A stretch of DNA of 64,000 nucleotides from assembly GCF_000165425.1 (NCBI RefSeq), contig NW_001799511.1, forward strand, positions 164,096-228,095, in the 5' to 3' direction. Positions 24,673-38,237 of the stretch are shown here, one piece after another (the first letter of the stretch is position 1; the number at the start of each line of letters is the position of its first letter). The notes below the pieces were generated by a model that was given only the letters and a program-made list of their open reading frames with translations, did not search any database and had not been told where the DNA came from. The translations under genes were made by a program, and so were the position numbers. The DNA comes from Paramecium tetraurelia. Lineage: Eukaryota; Ciliophora; Oligohymenophorea; Peniculida; Parameciidae.

Positions 24673-27600
24673 ATGGATAGATAAAAAGAATTATACCAAA
24701 AGGCTGTTTCCCTTATTAAATAAGAGAAATATAAAGAAGCATATGATGAATATTTGGATGTTTTGCTATTGAAAGATTGTAAATTCCAATTATTATGAAT
24801 AGAAAAAAACATAGAGTACAATATGCTGAGTGGATTATGCTTTTAGAAGTAAAAGAATTTTAAGAAAGCAGAAGAATTTTATCTGTACACACTTGAAAAA
24901 AGACCTGAAGACCCAAAAATATTAAATGCTCTCTTTAAATTGAATAAGGATGATATTAAAAATAAAGAAAAAGCAATTGAATATGGCTCAAAGCTAATAA
25001 CAATTTAGTAAAATTTTATGTAATGATTAGCAAAAAAACAGATATTGGAAAGGCAATGGAAGCAATAGTTGGATATTGTGAAATTTTACATGAAATGTAG
25101 GAGAGAAAAAAGTTGGATACTTATTTTCTGGAATTATTAAAACATGGTTCAGTGGAATAAGTTCTTAAGGTAGCAAAATTATATATTCCATTAATTATCG
25201 ATCTTAAATTAATAGATGTGACTTAACCAAAATCATTTAACTCTATAATTTCCCAATTTTCACAAAAGATTTATAATTAAACCCAAAATTTTGAAATAAT
25301 AGAAAACATTGCTAGAAAAGTAGTATCGAAATTCCCTGTGAACTATAGAGATATTATATTTGGATTAGCCATTTCTAAAGAGCATTATGTTGTATTGTTT
25401 GATTGGCTAGAATTGCTTCCTTCGAGTTGTTTCTTATTGGACTAAGTTTTGAGGTATTGTCACTGCTTTCTTGATTATAAAATCAAATTCTTGTTAGAAT
25501 AGAGTATCATTTTATTGAATGATGCAAATGGAGAATCGACTTATCTAAACTATAAAATTTATGATGAAGAACAGTATAATAAAACTATATTGAAGGCATA
25601 ATCCTTCTTAGCATTTATGAGGATCTATGCCTCTTAGATCGTCCAATAATGTGGAGATTAATTTTTATCAGCCATAGATAAATTATTATAATAAAACAAT
25701 TTTGATATCATTGAAAAAAATAAGGATTATACAATTTTAGAATTGCCTCTAAAAGTTGCTTAATTATTTAAGAGTGGAAATAAAGAAAATACATAATTAG
25801 CAAATACTTTGATGGTTGATTTCAATAAGAAAATGAAATAATTAAAAAACTCTGATTTTGATGTTTCTGTGTTAGAAGAGGTAGGAGCTAATCTTGGATA
25901 TGATATTTTAGCAGATCCAGTAGAATTAATGGAAATGAAAAATTTACTAAAGATAAGAATTAAAAATAAGGCATATTCACTTGAAACATATGAAAAATAT
26001 TTTGATTATCAAATGAAACTAGTCTCCTTGATTAGACATTATGATGAAGAATTGTCTATGTAATTAATTTTTGAAAAGATACTATCTGACGATCCATAAA
26101 ATCTCAAAGTTCAGATTAATTATGATTGGCTTAAGTTTTCAGAAAATAAAATCTCACAATCACAATTGATTGAAATATATTAAAAATATCTCCCTGCCCC
26201 ACCAAAGATTGAACAAATCATTTACAAAAGAATAGGAACACTAAAATTAATAAATAATTAAATAAATGAAGCAAAAGCTTGTTTTGAAAAAATATAAGGT
26301 GATGATTACGAGGCCAGTTTGGCGCTTGGTATGATAGCATTCTATTAGAAATAATACTCAGAATCCTTAGAACATTTATATAGAGCTTTTAATTATTGTC
26401 AAACTAATTACCATTTAAATTAAATAATAATGTTTGTATTAAACAAATTAAAATAAAAAGATAAGGCTTTGGAATTTGCTATTAACATTTATAAGTTGTA
26501 ACAATTTTAGAATGTCTATTGGTTAAGCTTTACAATAGGGTAGCACTTAATGTAGAATGTTTAATTTGGCAAAGCTCATGACATTTTATAGAAAGCAGCT
26601 GATCAATTTCATTTTAATGTAGAAAAAACTTATAAATTGTATTATGAGAAGAAATTTGATTAAGGAGATTTTTCGATTCCTTATTTTATTAATTAGAATG
26701 ATAATTTATATTTATCTGATTATCCTGTTTTTTCTTCAAATTATTTAGTAAATTAAGGAATGATTGTTTTAACTGAATAATATTTTTAGGATGAAAAATA
26801 TTTAAAATTATTTAAATTAGAGATGAAGTTAGCTGAATTAAAAAAAATATTAGGATTACAAGGTTCTGCCTTAAAGAGTTTGGAGAAAGCAGAAGAATTG
26901 CTATTAAGCGAAAACAATAACTAAATATCAGAATTAGATAATTATTTGACAATGAAATGTGATGAGACAACTAATAAAGGAAAATTAATTAAATTTACAC
27001 AACAATTAAATTAAATATAAATTTAAAGCAGATGGGTTTGTACTCTTAGAGCCAAGAAAATAGGTTAATAATATTCTAAACTTTTGATTTTGCATAACTT
27101 TGAATGTGCTTAATTGTAATTATATGGATAATAGGAATACTTTAGTTAGGAAAGAATGATTTAAGGGTTATTAATGTCAATTCATAATTTTGATGATTAA
27201 GAAATTCAAATCTTGATCAAAAGTTATTTATGTTTTGTTTTTGAAATTGCTACATAACAAATAAAAAATCAACTAGTTTATGGAGCAGACGGAGTTTAAT
27301 TATTAGCTTAGAAATACTTAAGCCTATTTGAATTGATTTCATCTCAATTACAGTTAAATGTTTATGCATGTGAATGTTTAAGAGAATTCTTTTATTTATT
27401 AGGAATATATCATGATGCCTAGTATTTTTCTCAGAGTCTAAAATACTCATAAATAGTTATAAAATTATTATGTCAAGTCGACATTGCAGATTAATTCGAT
27501 TTATAAGAAACCTTTTAACATATGCGAAGTATTTTAAACGGATAAGATAAAAAGTAGCTGATTGTAAAAAATAATTTGCAATCTTTATTATTAACTCGTA

Positions 27601-30428
27601 GCAGACTTAATTTAGATACAATAAAATATTTAGAATTAAGTTTATCTTTATTTCCAAAATGCGATAGTTTGTATTGCATAGCTGCTTAAATTAGAAGAAA
27701 TCCAGGGTTTATATTAAAAGCTCTGGAATGCAATTAGAAATGTCAAGCTGCCCTTTATCAATTAGGACTACTTTATATTGGTAGATAAAATTATGAATTT
27801 GCATTTTAAACACTGTAAAAATGTATTGAAGTTGAGCCAACAACATCAGCCTTTGCATATTTGGCATTATCAATAATTTTATTTATTTATCTTCAATAAA
27901 ACTATAATATTGAGTTACCTGATTGCAACAAAGTAAAACAATTGGATTCATTAAATTTTTACTAAAATTAATTGACATAAGCAATATCTTCATATTTAGA
28001 TTACGTATCCACACTTCAGAATACTCCTATTTAAAACATTTTAAGTATTATATATAGAAACTTATATTTGGGATACACAATTACAAGTGAAGCCATTCTT
28101 CATGACTAGAAATTTAAGCAGTTACTTAAATAATTCCCACCTGAATATACTAGCATTCTGTACTGTGAAATTCCTTACATCTAGAATTCAACAGAATTGG
28201 AAAATATTTATAATAAGTATACTAGTATAGTGTAAATAAAAGAAGAAATAAAATTAGTTATTACATAAATGAATCAGTATGAAAACATAAATAACAATCA
28301 AGTTTAATGGGCAGCAAAACTAAAATATTTGATTCACTTATTAACATTAAGCATTGATAAAGTATCAAATTTATAAGATTTAATTGGAGTTACAAATAAC
28401 GTATTTGATATGTTGGTTAAGAATATTATTCAATTAAGATAAGCAACAAACATTTTTAACTTTGATGTTTTATTTATGAGTTTTGTCAACAAATGGTATC
28501 ATTATACAAGAACTATTTATTTAAAGGATAATTCTCATAAAGATTATTATCTGTTTGTTGCTAAATTTTAGTAATAATGTCTAAAATTGAAAGAACTCAA
28601 CGAAGCTCAATTGATAAATTATATTGATTAATTAATGGATAAAAATACGAAAATTACAGAAGAATTAAAACATAAGTTATAATTTATGGAATTGATTTAT
28701 TAAGGAAATTGGTAAGAGGCAATTACTCATTTATAATTGTGTATATTTCATAATCCTTTGAAAAGAGTTTATAGAGATATTCTTAATAAAATTCATATGA
28801 CATTTTACGAATAGAAATATGTTCAATAAGATATATTAGATTTTAGAAAAACTAATTAGGCTTCTCTTTGGTTGAATACTATCATTAATGAATTGGTACT
28901 AGAGAGATCTAGAAATATATCCAGATTGCCTTTGATGCTAAAAATAATTAAATTTAAGATTTTACCTTATGCTGATAATTTAATTGCAAAACTCTTAGTT
29001 AAAGTATTATGTGATATTGAATAATAAATATCAACAGAGGGATTATTGGATTAAATCGCTAAGAAATTCAATATAGATAAAGAGAAATATTGGATTAAAG
29101 CATTGATTTAAAAACAGTTAAATGAAAAATAAAATGTTAACCAACTTATATTAAAATATAGAGATGTATATCTGGAACAATTTGAAGATTAAATTTAATG
29201 GAAAAAGACTGCTTTATTTTTTATAGTATATATTAATTTTATCACTAGCCAATTTTAACATAATTGTACTTTGATAGAGGTTCGTAAGGTATGGAAACAA
29301 TACTATAATAAATTATGCAAAATTATTGTCTGTATGCACAGCAATTTTTACCAAAGGATGATAAACTAAAGAAGGCTAGGTTTATATACAATATGCTACA
29401 TTATGGTTGCTACATAAAAAAATTAGATGATATTGAATCTATAGGTGTTACATTGACTAATTTAAAAGAAATAGCAGATGAAGTACTTATTAAAATTACT
29501 CTTTTAGTTTGCTAATTAAGGGACCTATAATCCAACTAGTTTATCAGTATATTTGCATTATCTAGTGGCAACTGAAAAATATTAGGAATTAGATAAATGG
29601 CTAGAAATTACTAATCAATATATTTATAATAATGATCCAATAATTACTTGGGGTTAAATTATAAGGTCATATCATTAAGTTGAAGAAAAGAAAGACATTA
29701 ATACTCTAAAGAAATTCATTACTTTGGTACAATAATAATCAATTCAAAATCCTAAATTATAATCCTAAATGCATTATTTGATTGGACAAGCAATGATGAA
29801 TGTTAATGATTGGTAATAGAAGTATTCCAAAGAGGAAGTTTTAAAAAAGTTTTAATTAGCTTTATTGTTGAATCCTAACAGAGAAATAATTAAATAATTA
29901 TAACCTCTTTAGACAGTTAGATAAATCAAATAAAAGGTCAAGCTTAGATTGGAATATTTTGAAGATGTATAGCAGCCAAAAAGAAAGTTGAAGAAAAAGG
30001 TTCTAGAAGGTCTTAATAGTGATTCAGATGAAGCATTAGTTGATCAAATGGATTATGAAGAAGATTAAAAAGAATTTCAATAAGAGCATGGCATGACCCT
30101 TGAAGAACATTAATAAATAACTGAAAGTGTTATAATTGAATAATAAAAAGCATTAGCAGAATATAATTAGTAAGTAGAGAGTTATAACGAATAATTAATG
30201 TATATTTATGAATAATAATAATATCTTGATTCTTTGGGTTAAGAAGAATAATAAAGATTAATCGAATATTATACATAGAATTATACCTAATTATCATATG
30301 AGTAGCAATGTTAGTATATGATATTGTAGGGATATCAAAATGAATAAATTGTGGAATATTTTTACCATTAATAATAATAATCATAAGAATCAGAATAGTA
30401 GTAAGAATAATAAAAATAATAATAATGA
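24673..30428 (+). CDS. Large TPR-repeat protein, possibly Ski3/TTC37-like
   Basis: Four introns (24, 23, 23 and an unusually short 19 nt) leave 1,889 codons. The N-terminus reads MDRQKELYQKAVSLIKQEKY, followed by a TPR-type helix pair (GLCFQKQKNFKKAEEFYLYT). More TPR-like units recur, such as ASLALGMIAFYQKQYSESLE, AALYQLGLLYIGRQNYEFAF and ELIYQGNWQEAITHLQL. The whole protein is helical, and the last ~150 residues become Gln-rich with many YxxQ units. A ~1,900-residue TPR solenoid resembles Ski3/TTC37, the scaffold of the cytoplasmic Ski complex that feeds RNA to the exosome. I cannot confirm this without a search, and other long TPR scaffolds fit as well. It lies 37 nt downstream of the OSBP-like gene on the same strand. 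Confidence 0.7.
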
Positions 30429-30829
30429 GATGGGCTTTTGTTTAAATATAAATTAGTATAATTTTTTTATATAATTAATTATAATGTGTATATTTTTGGC
30501 TTCTTGAGTGCTATTATTGATTATAAAATCTATATCTCAAAGTCTTCAAGCATTGATTCTTATATAAAAATAAATGAACTTGCAAAATATTTAGTTTGTT
30601 TCAAAGCACATTTTACTTTCTTTTCAGTTGAAATCTTTATAATTTTCAAAATAGATTTGAATAGATATCTTTGCATACTTAAACAAAATAATGTTTAAGA
30701 GATTTGATTATAAATAAAATATTTAGAAGTTGAACATGTATAATTTTAAAGCATTTAAATAACATTCCTTTATTATGTTAAGGTCAATTATAAAGATTGC
30801 ATCTGGATAATATTTATTTATGAATAATC
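30429..30829. other. Intergenic, nothing convincing
   Basis: This is a 400-nt gap between the convergent TPR and porin-like genes. It is AT-rich. The 70-codon plus-strand frame at 30486-30698 has no Gln codon, no intron and a hydrophobic, low-complexity translation, so I treat it as chance. No RNA gene or repeat was seen. Confidence 0.5.
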
Positions 30830-31801
30830 TCATATTGTTGTTTCCAAAGTTATTCCAAGAGGAACTGGAAGAATTCCACATTTAGCTGGGCATGTTCCAT
30901 CAATTGGTACTACGGTTGCTAAGGTCCATGAGAATCTATAAATTGAATAGATTTTAATTCTACGTATTATTGAATTTTCCTTTAGCAGAAAGACCAACGG
31001 TTTTATTAAGAACATTTAATCTTGCCTTAACATCAGCTCCTTAGAATTTGGTCGAAGCAGCCAATAAGATTGAGACACTGCTGACTGGGATATATTCAAT
31101 TTCAAATCCATATTGATTGGAGTTCTTTCTGATAATAGCATCAACTAGAAATTTTCCAAATCCAAAATTGCTAAATAATGGGAAGGATGGCTTTGGGTTG
31201 GTTAAATGTCTAAAGTAAACATCGTATTTTTAGGTTTAATATCCAACCAAAAAGTCCAACTTATCGAATTCCTATTTGCTAAGACACACTTATGAAGCAA
31301 TAACATAAACCCAATTGTTATGTTTGACTTATGATCTCAGTAAGAAATTGACTTTATCTTAGTTTAACCATTCAAATCCTAAAAATTGATATAAATGATA
31401 GTACTTGCATGACTTAAGCATTTTTATCCTTCATAGACTGATCCAAATCTAATGGTTGATTTTGATGAACTATTATAGAATTACACATTGGCAAATAAAT
31501 TTTATTGTTTGACGATATTAAATTTGCCAAAATCAACATGAACCTTAGTTTATTCTTTTCTTGTGGCAAACCAGAAATAATAATTGTTATATGGGAATTA
31601 AAACTTTGTTTCTTATCCTGGTGCCAAAGATTTAGCAATATCTAATGTGCCTTTGTAATTTGCAATTCCGCCACCATTTGCTGAAGCCTTGACTTTCAAA
31701 GTAGCTTTTCCTGTTGAGAAATCATCTTCAATAAGCTTTTTAGCAGTGAAATCACCCAAAGATTACAATGGGGCTGGTGACAAGGACTGAGGGGTAGCCA
31801 T
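30830..31801 (-). CDS. Mitochondrial porin (VDAC)-like protein
   Basis: Two introns (26 and 28 nt) leave 305 residues. The protein starts MATPQSLSPAPLQSLGDFT and then consists of alternating polar/hydrophobic strands (ATLKVKASANGGGIANYKG, FWFATRKEQTKVHVDFGKF, NFGFGKFLVDAIIRKN, KARLNVLNKTVGLSAKG, FSWTLATVVPIDG). A short polar N-terminus, ~19 beta-strand-sized segments, length near 300 and no signal peptide fit the eukaryotic porin superfamily (VDAC/Tom40) of the mitochondrial outer membrane. No single motif is diagnostic to the eye, so this is a fold-level guess. It is convergent with the TPR gene and 117 nt upstream of the next minus-strand gene. Confidence 0.45.
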
Positions 31802-31918
31802 AAATATTAATTAATATCTTTTTTAATTCTTTTCTTTTGTATTAATTGGATATGAATACGGAGATCAATAGTAAGGTCCTCTGCATATATGGGATTGTTA
31901 TTTAAATTAATAATTAGA

Positions 31919-32296
31919 TCATAACTCTAATTGGGGTCCTTTAATTGATGATTAAGTCCGAATTCTATCATCAAAACTAGTCCTTTGTTTGGTATAAGAT
32001 TAATATTATCTTGTCTTTTCCATTCTATGCTCTCTGCTTTTCTGCCATAAGAGGAGACCAAGCCCAACGAATATATACAGCTTGAGTATTAATGATATGA
32101 TACTGCTGCAGCAACAATACATGCAGTGGCACTCTTCGAATAATCCCTGGATTTTCCTCCTGCCACAGCATATGGATAAAATGGGGTTTTGGCATCAACA
32201 ACTAAGAATAGTATAAACTAGTATTCTACTATATAATCATACGAATGCTAGTGCTGCTAAGAAACTATTCACAACCCAAAATTCTAAACAACCCAT
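31919..32296 (-). CDS. Small two-TM membrane protein
   Basis: Introns of 25 and 23 nt leave 109 residues. It starts MGCLEFWVVNSFLAALAFF; residues ~8-26 form a first membrane span (VVNSFLAALAFFILFLVV). A ~30-residue loop (AVAGGKSRDYSKSATAC) and a second span at ~57-72 (IVAAALYIFVGLGLLLW) follow. The tail is charged (QKSREHRMEKTRQYQ) and ends in a Ser/Arg-rich stretch. Both introns restore frame, which supports a real gene. I do not recognise the family. Met-Gly-Cys at the start could be lipid-modified (myristoyl/palmitoyl), which is inference. It is head-to-head with the CCDC180-like gene, with start codons 11 nt apart. Confidence 0.65.
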
Positions 32297-32307
32297 TTAT
32301 ATTAATT

Positions 32308-35300
32308 ATGAAATCAACTTTTACAAGGTCAGCTCAAAGAAGTCTAGAGGAGCAACCAGTGAGTTCTTAATTCAAAGCATCCTCTCAGCTACATGCTGCT
32401 CTCCTTAGTGAGTATAAACGCCCTGAAAATTCGTCTATGCCCAAAGTCACACTCACATCCACAGGCAAAGAAGCTGTCAGATAAGCAAGACTCGAAAAAG
32501 AAATTTAAAAGTTTGAATATACTTTGTAATCTGAAGTTGCTTCATTACCTAAACATCCTGCACCTATATACAGAGAATAAACTAAAGTAAGTTATCAAAT
32601 TTATTGTCAAGTTGCTTATTGAAAGACAAAAGGATAGCAGAAGAGATAAACACCTGAAGTTTTGCGATGAATTTGAAAAGTGGGTCAATCGTCTTAATAA
32701 AAATTTAGAAGAGGCATATAAAGATATTAAAAGAGATATTACAGATTTCTTTTCTGAATCAGATCAATAGATTACTAATTATTATTAAACACTTACTGAT
32801 GAGGCCTTGCTCAAAAGGGAAATTGACTTTGTGGAAAGTATCCATTCAACTGTCAATGCACATAGAGAAAAAAGAGAAACCAAAGTCAATGCACTTGATA
32901 AAAGATTAGAAGATTTAGAGAAAGAGAGATTTAGATCCTTAGAACTATTCTGTAACAGATTCTAAGAAGGTCTAATTGATGTGGCATTTCAATTAGAACC
33001 TGAAATAACTGCGCATGTGGATGTATGAGCTCTTATTATACATTCAGACTTTCAGAGAAGAGTTTCGAAAGGTTGTGGCAGAGAAGAGAGCAGAGAATTA
33101 AGTCTATGTTCAAGAGGTCAATAGACAACATCAAGAGACATTCAAATTGTATGACGAGACACAAATTTAGAAAGAATAACGGTGGAGAGATTTAAAACAT
33201 TAGCATTACATCGAAGAGTTTAATGTTGATATATAGAAATTAGAATATGTCTATCCCGATGAAAGAACATAGTTGTATGATAAATTTAGGAAAACATAAA
33301 AGGATATATTTAGAGAAAGAAAATAACTACTAGAGAAGCTAAATTCTATTGAATTGGCTGCTTTGACAAAGTCAATAGTTGAAAAGTGGATAGATGAAAC
33401 TAAATCATACAATGAATTAGCATCATAAACAATAGATGTTTGTTGTAATAATTTACTAGAAGAGACTAAAAAGACACATGCTCATTGTATGTAAAGATTT
33501 GAATTAATCAAAACATAATTATTGTATGCTAGGGCTAAATCAGAAGAAGAATTAAATCAATTATTAGATGAATAATTCTTACCATAAGTCAATTGTTTAA
33601 ATCAATCTGCTAGAGATTTGATGAAATAAGCAATTAATTACTATGAGAGAATTGATTAATAATAAACTGATATAATAACGAATTTTGGTTAATTCTTCAT
33701 GAAAATAGCATAGAAGAATGATGAATACAAAACTGAAATGCAGTTATTAATGCATAATTACGAAATCCAGAAAGCATAAGCAGCAGATAAAAATGATGAA
33801 GTCTTAGAGGAACTTACAAAAAAGTTAAAAGAAGATAAGTAGAAATTAACTGAAGCATTACATCACCCTCGTTTGGAAGAATGCTTAGCCTAATGCTACA
33901 AGGATTTGGATTTATTTGGAGAAGAATATGAGAGATTTCATTAAGATAATTTGGCGATTGCCAATCAACATCCAAACATAATAAGAAATAAACATTAGTT
34001 GTTTGAAAAATCAGTGTTAAGCATCTTTGAACTAGTTGATCCACAAAAGGAATAATTCTTATAAGAGAAATACAGAAGGATAGCCGAAATCAAAATAAAA
34101 TACTTAATTGCAAAGGAAGAATACAATAAAAAAATAGAAGAAGAGAAGTTAATCGAAGAAGCCAAAAATAAAAAAGGAGGAAAGCCTCCTGCCACAAAGC
34201 CTAAAGACCCAAAAAAGTATTAATATGAAAATATCATAGATTTTAATAAGAATTAGAAGATAGAATGAAGTAATTACTAAAGGAATAACCACCCTAAGAG
34301 GTAGCGAAATATCAAAGTCCACTTGATTAGTAATTTGTGTAATTTAGATCTACTAATGAAATTGCAGAACGTATGTACATTCCACCTGATGAAATGGAAC
34401 AAGTAGTAGCTAAAGAAAAATCAGAAACTGATGAAATTGAATCATATTTATAATAGCAGAATGCCCCAAAAGATCCTAAAGCAAAACCTGCAGCTCCTCC
34501 TCCTATTGAGTTACCTAATTATGCTCCAGAGGAAGATGTTCCTAAAAAATCAGTGGATTTTGCTGAACCACCTCCTATTAATGTGTTGAATTAGGCTGTT
34601 TTAGAGAAGGATGCAATAATAACAATTGAATATTTGTCATCATTATTGAATCAAACAAAATAGAAATTGTTTGATTATATAACAAGTTGTCTTAACTTCT
34701 AAAATCAACAAGCTAATGTAAGTGATCATGAATTTATCAAATAATCAGAAAAACAGAGGAATGAAAGGTAGGCTTAAATAGATCCTTAAAAACAAGAAAT
34801 CAAAAATACTATCTATGTTTTAAGAAGCCAATAAATTACTATGCATAAAAAAAGGTAAAACTAAAGATTAATTAATTAGATATGAACGATATGCAAAGTA
34901 ATTAGTAGAAAGGATTGATGATCAAACAGAATAGATTAATTTCTTATTAGAAGGTGGATTATTAGATATGAAAGATTACATTCAAGAATAGTAAACACTC
35001 AAAAACAATCTACAAACAGCAACTACTTTAGCCAAATTACAAGGAATTTAAAATACTGTTAAAGAGAACTATTTCAAGTTTGGAGAAAGTAACTATTTTA
35101 CTTATTATAGAAATTAATGATTTGGAATAAAAATTAAGTTATTTGGCAAATTAAGAATTGGACGTCTTGTTGCAAAAAAACAAAGATTTTATGAGAGATT
35201 GCAAACCAAATGAATATTTTAAAGAAGAATTAGAATGGTATCAATAAATGATGGATGAACATAATGCTACAATAGTTAAGCATAAGGAGAAGAGAACATA

Positions 35301-36896
35301 AAGATTAGAAGAAATTAAGAAAGTGTTGACGGCAAAAAGATAAGAATAACTGGATAAATTTGAATAAGAATACATAATAGCTGTTGAAGATTTAGCAGCA
35401 AAGGATGGAACTGGAAAGAAGTATGGAAGACCTAAAAGAATAGCATAAGAAAAATTAAGAACAGAGATGACTAAATGTGAAAAAGCATAAGAATGCATTA
35501 ATTTTAAAATATAAGAATTGAAGGACCATTATGATTTATTCAAAAAAAAATAAGGTGATTATTTTGCTAATCTTGAACCCTCATTTTCTATTAAAGTAAG
35601 AAAAATATTGAGTGGAACATTGGTTTGTATCAAAAGATATGCAGCTCATATTGAAGCACTTAAACCAGATAATAAAGTCGTAGATATGCCAAGAACAACT
35701 TGGAAGGAAAATAAGTTTGATACTATTTTAGAGAATGAAGAATAATAAGACGGATAAAAAGATGATCGAAAATGATTTAGAAAACATGGGACCTTTATTT
35801 TATGCGGAGAAAAAACTATAGGAAAGTTTAGTAGAAATTGAAAAGATAATTAAAGAGGAAGCTATTAAAATTTATGCTGATAAATAGAAGTTCTTAACTG
35901 GAGCTGATAAAATTCCAGATTATCTTAGAGCTTATATTGAGAATATGTAAAGGAATATGAATGAATTCAGAATATAATCTATTAGAGAACTTAGGAATGC
36001 TTGTGAAGAATTATCAGAAATGTCCCCAAATATTAGTGAAATGATATTATTCTCAAATCATTAAAGATGGATTTTCACATTGTAAATGATTAACTCTAAT
36101 TTATGGAATGAATTACAATAGGAGTAGAGTAAACAAGAGAATCTTAAGAAGACCCATTAGAAATAACTAAGACCTAATTTAGGAAATCCATAATTAAAAG
36201 AAGAATTAGATGATCTTAAATCAAGGGAATCAAAAAGACTTTCTGATTTTTTGGAATTATTATCAAAATATTAAGTAACACTTTTTGATGAGAATTTTAA
36301 TCAAGGAGACAAATATCTGAAAGCTGCAAGTTAAAATTTTGAGTTTTTGTTGCTATTTTATGATTCTCTATTGCTATTTGAGGATTTTATTAAATTACCC
36401 TGGAGATGAATAAATACAAAAGAAGCATTAGAATTTAAAAGTCTCTTTGAGATAGAAGTAGAGCGGTTAGATCATAGATACAAATTCAGAAAGATCTCTA
36501 AGTAAAACTTGGGAAGGAGTCTAATTGGAAATGTTTACTATTGGGGATAGAATTATTCAATACAATTGGCAAATCAATTAAGTTATAAAGGTTGATCCAA
36601 AGGATGCAAAAAACAAAGCTCCAGAAGCTAAGAAACCTGCAGCAGGAGGTAAACAACAGGAGATTGAGAAACCAGTTTAGACAAGCACAACGTATTATAT
36701 TTACTAATTTAGACCATTAAAATCGTTTAAGACATTTAGATAGATATCTGCCAAACATGAGTTCTTTAGGTCTGTTAATGAATTTGTGATTGAATACAAG
36801 AAATAAGTTGATTATACCAAAGATCAAATTAAATTACTGAGTGAAAGAGAGTTAAAGTTTTAATTCAAATGGGAATAAAGCATTGCTTCTTTGTGA
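32308..36896 (+). CDS. CCDC180-like coiled-coil protein
   Basis: About 1,490 codons after five introns (25, 25, 23, 25 and 22 nt). It starts MKSTFTRSAQRSLEEQPVSS. Most of the length is Lys/Glu/Leu-rich helix (DKRLEDLEKERFRSLELF, QKLFDYITSCLNFQNQQ). There are two Lys/Pro inserts, KKGGKPPATKPKDPKK and APKDPKAKPAAPPP. Large size, two coiled-coil halves and the acidic/proline linkers resemble CCDC180 (DUF4455/DUF4456), a ciliary protein, but I cannot confirm this by eye. Twice the sense frame jumps by one base with no intron available: near 35770, beside an AAAA run, and near 36400, beside CCC. The exon total is two bases over a multiple of three, as expected if each site has one surplus base. 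Confidence 0.6.
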
Positions 36897-36922
36897 TATT
36901 AATATAATTTATATATATTTTT

Positions 36923-38237
36923 ATGTTATTTCCAACTGAGCCTTACATTAAGAAGAAGTTCTTTTATAAGAATATGTTGGCAGACAATTCCAAAATAGAC
37001 TTCCTTAATTAATATAAGGTGTTATAGCAGTTGAAAGATAATCACAATGGTAATAACAGAAATCAATTTCATACATAAGTTACATAGGTAAGTCTTTATA
37101 AACCGATGTTCAGTATTCATTCTCCTCAGACATCACAAACAATAAATAAATCATAAAGGCCAGGATTCAGTTCAGTAAGGCGTTTCCATACTCATAATTC
37201 CTAATAAACCCTTTTGAGCAGACATCCAATTGACACCCCTAAATTGGAAAGCAGGAAAGAAAGGAGGGCGCCTTTACACAAAAGGAAATTAGTTTTGAAA
37301 TAACCATCCTTAGAAATTTCTGATTACTTGGAATATCTTAAGAGCCAAAAATAATCTAATACTTCTCTTAAATATTCAGATCTCTTGAAAGAAGAAACCC
37401 CTATTGTTACTATGAATTAGTAGAAATAGCAAACTTATAGGAAGTAAAAAGAAGAATAAGGAAACCATTTGCAATTATTATATTAATGGTAAATCACATC
37501 CATAATCCTCTAGTACGAACGCGGTTTCTCGTATCTAGGATGAAAGTAATTTCTAGGATATTATTAATTCGTGTACTCATCAATATCCTAATCTAAAACA
37601 CACTATTGATTAATTGATGTAAGATATCGAAGTTGCTTCATTGATATATACAAGTCCATCCTAATTAGGAGCCACTCTTGGTAGAATTAATGGAGTTGAT
37701 TATAAGATATTTTATTTGCTTTTTAGACCTTAAATTGAATATCCAGAATCAAATTAACTTTACTCTGTTGATGAGGAACTCTGTAGAAAATATAAGTTTT
37801 TAAGACCAACCAAATATGATGTTTATTACAGAATCTTTGGGGCAGGTGATTTACCATTAGAATTTTAGGATTAATTAGGTTAACCTGAACCCTAAATCAG
37901 AAAGCATAAGATTAGACTTTCAGAGTATTAATTTGCTTAATAAAATAAACATATAATCCCTTCTATTGATTATGATTTTGTTAAGAAGATATCTTACTAC
38001 TAAAAAAATTTATAATTATTCTTAAAGTAGAAATCAGGAGATATCTTGACTAATCTCAAATAATCAATGATGGATGAAGAGAAAACAAACGGCAACATGT
38101 AAAGACATACTATACTTTCGAAATTAATGGATTCTGAAAATTAAATTGGCCATTTCCCATTAGTAACTCGATAAAATAGATATTTATTCGAAAAGGTTGA
38201 ATACGATCAAAGATTACTAAATAAATAAAAAAACTGA
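36923..38237 (+). CDS. Conserved-looking protein of unknown function
   Basis: One 25-nt intron (near 37490) leaves 429 residues. The N-terminus is MLFPTEPYIKKKFFYKNMLA. A basic, Ser/Pro/His-rich region follows (RPGFSSVRRFHTHNSQQ, SRHPIDTPKLESRKERR), likely disordered. The C-terminal half looks folded: DIEVASLIYTSPSQLGATL, GVDYKIFYLLFRPQIEYPES, CRKYKFLRPTKYDVYYRIFG. It ends with a Gln-rich helix. I do not recognise a family, and there is no signal peptide or TM. It follows the CCDC180-like gene by 26 nt on the same strand, so the two might be expressed together, though Paramecium genes are normally transcribed singly. Confidence 0.65.
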
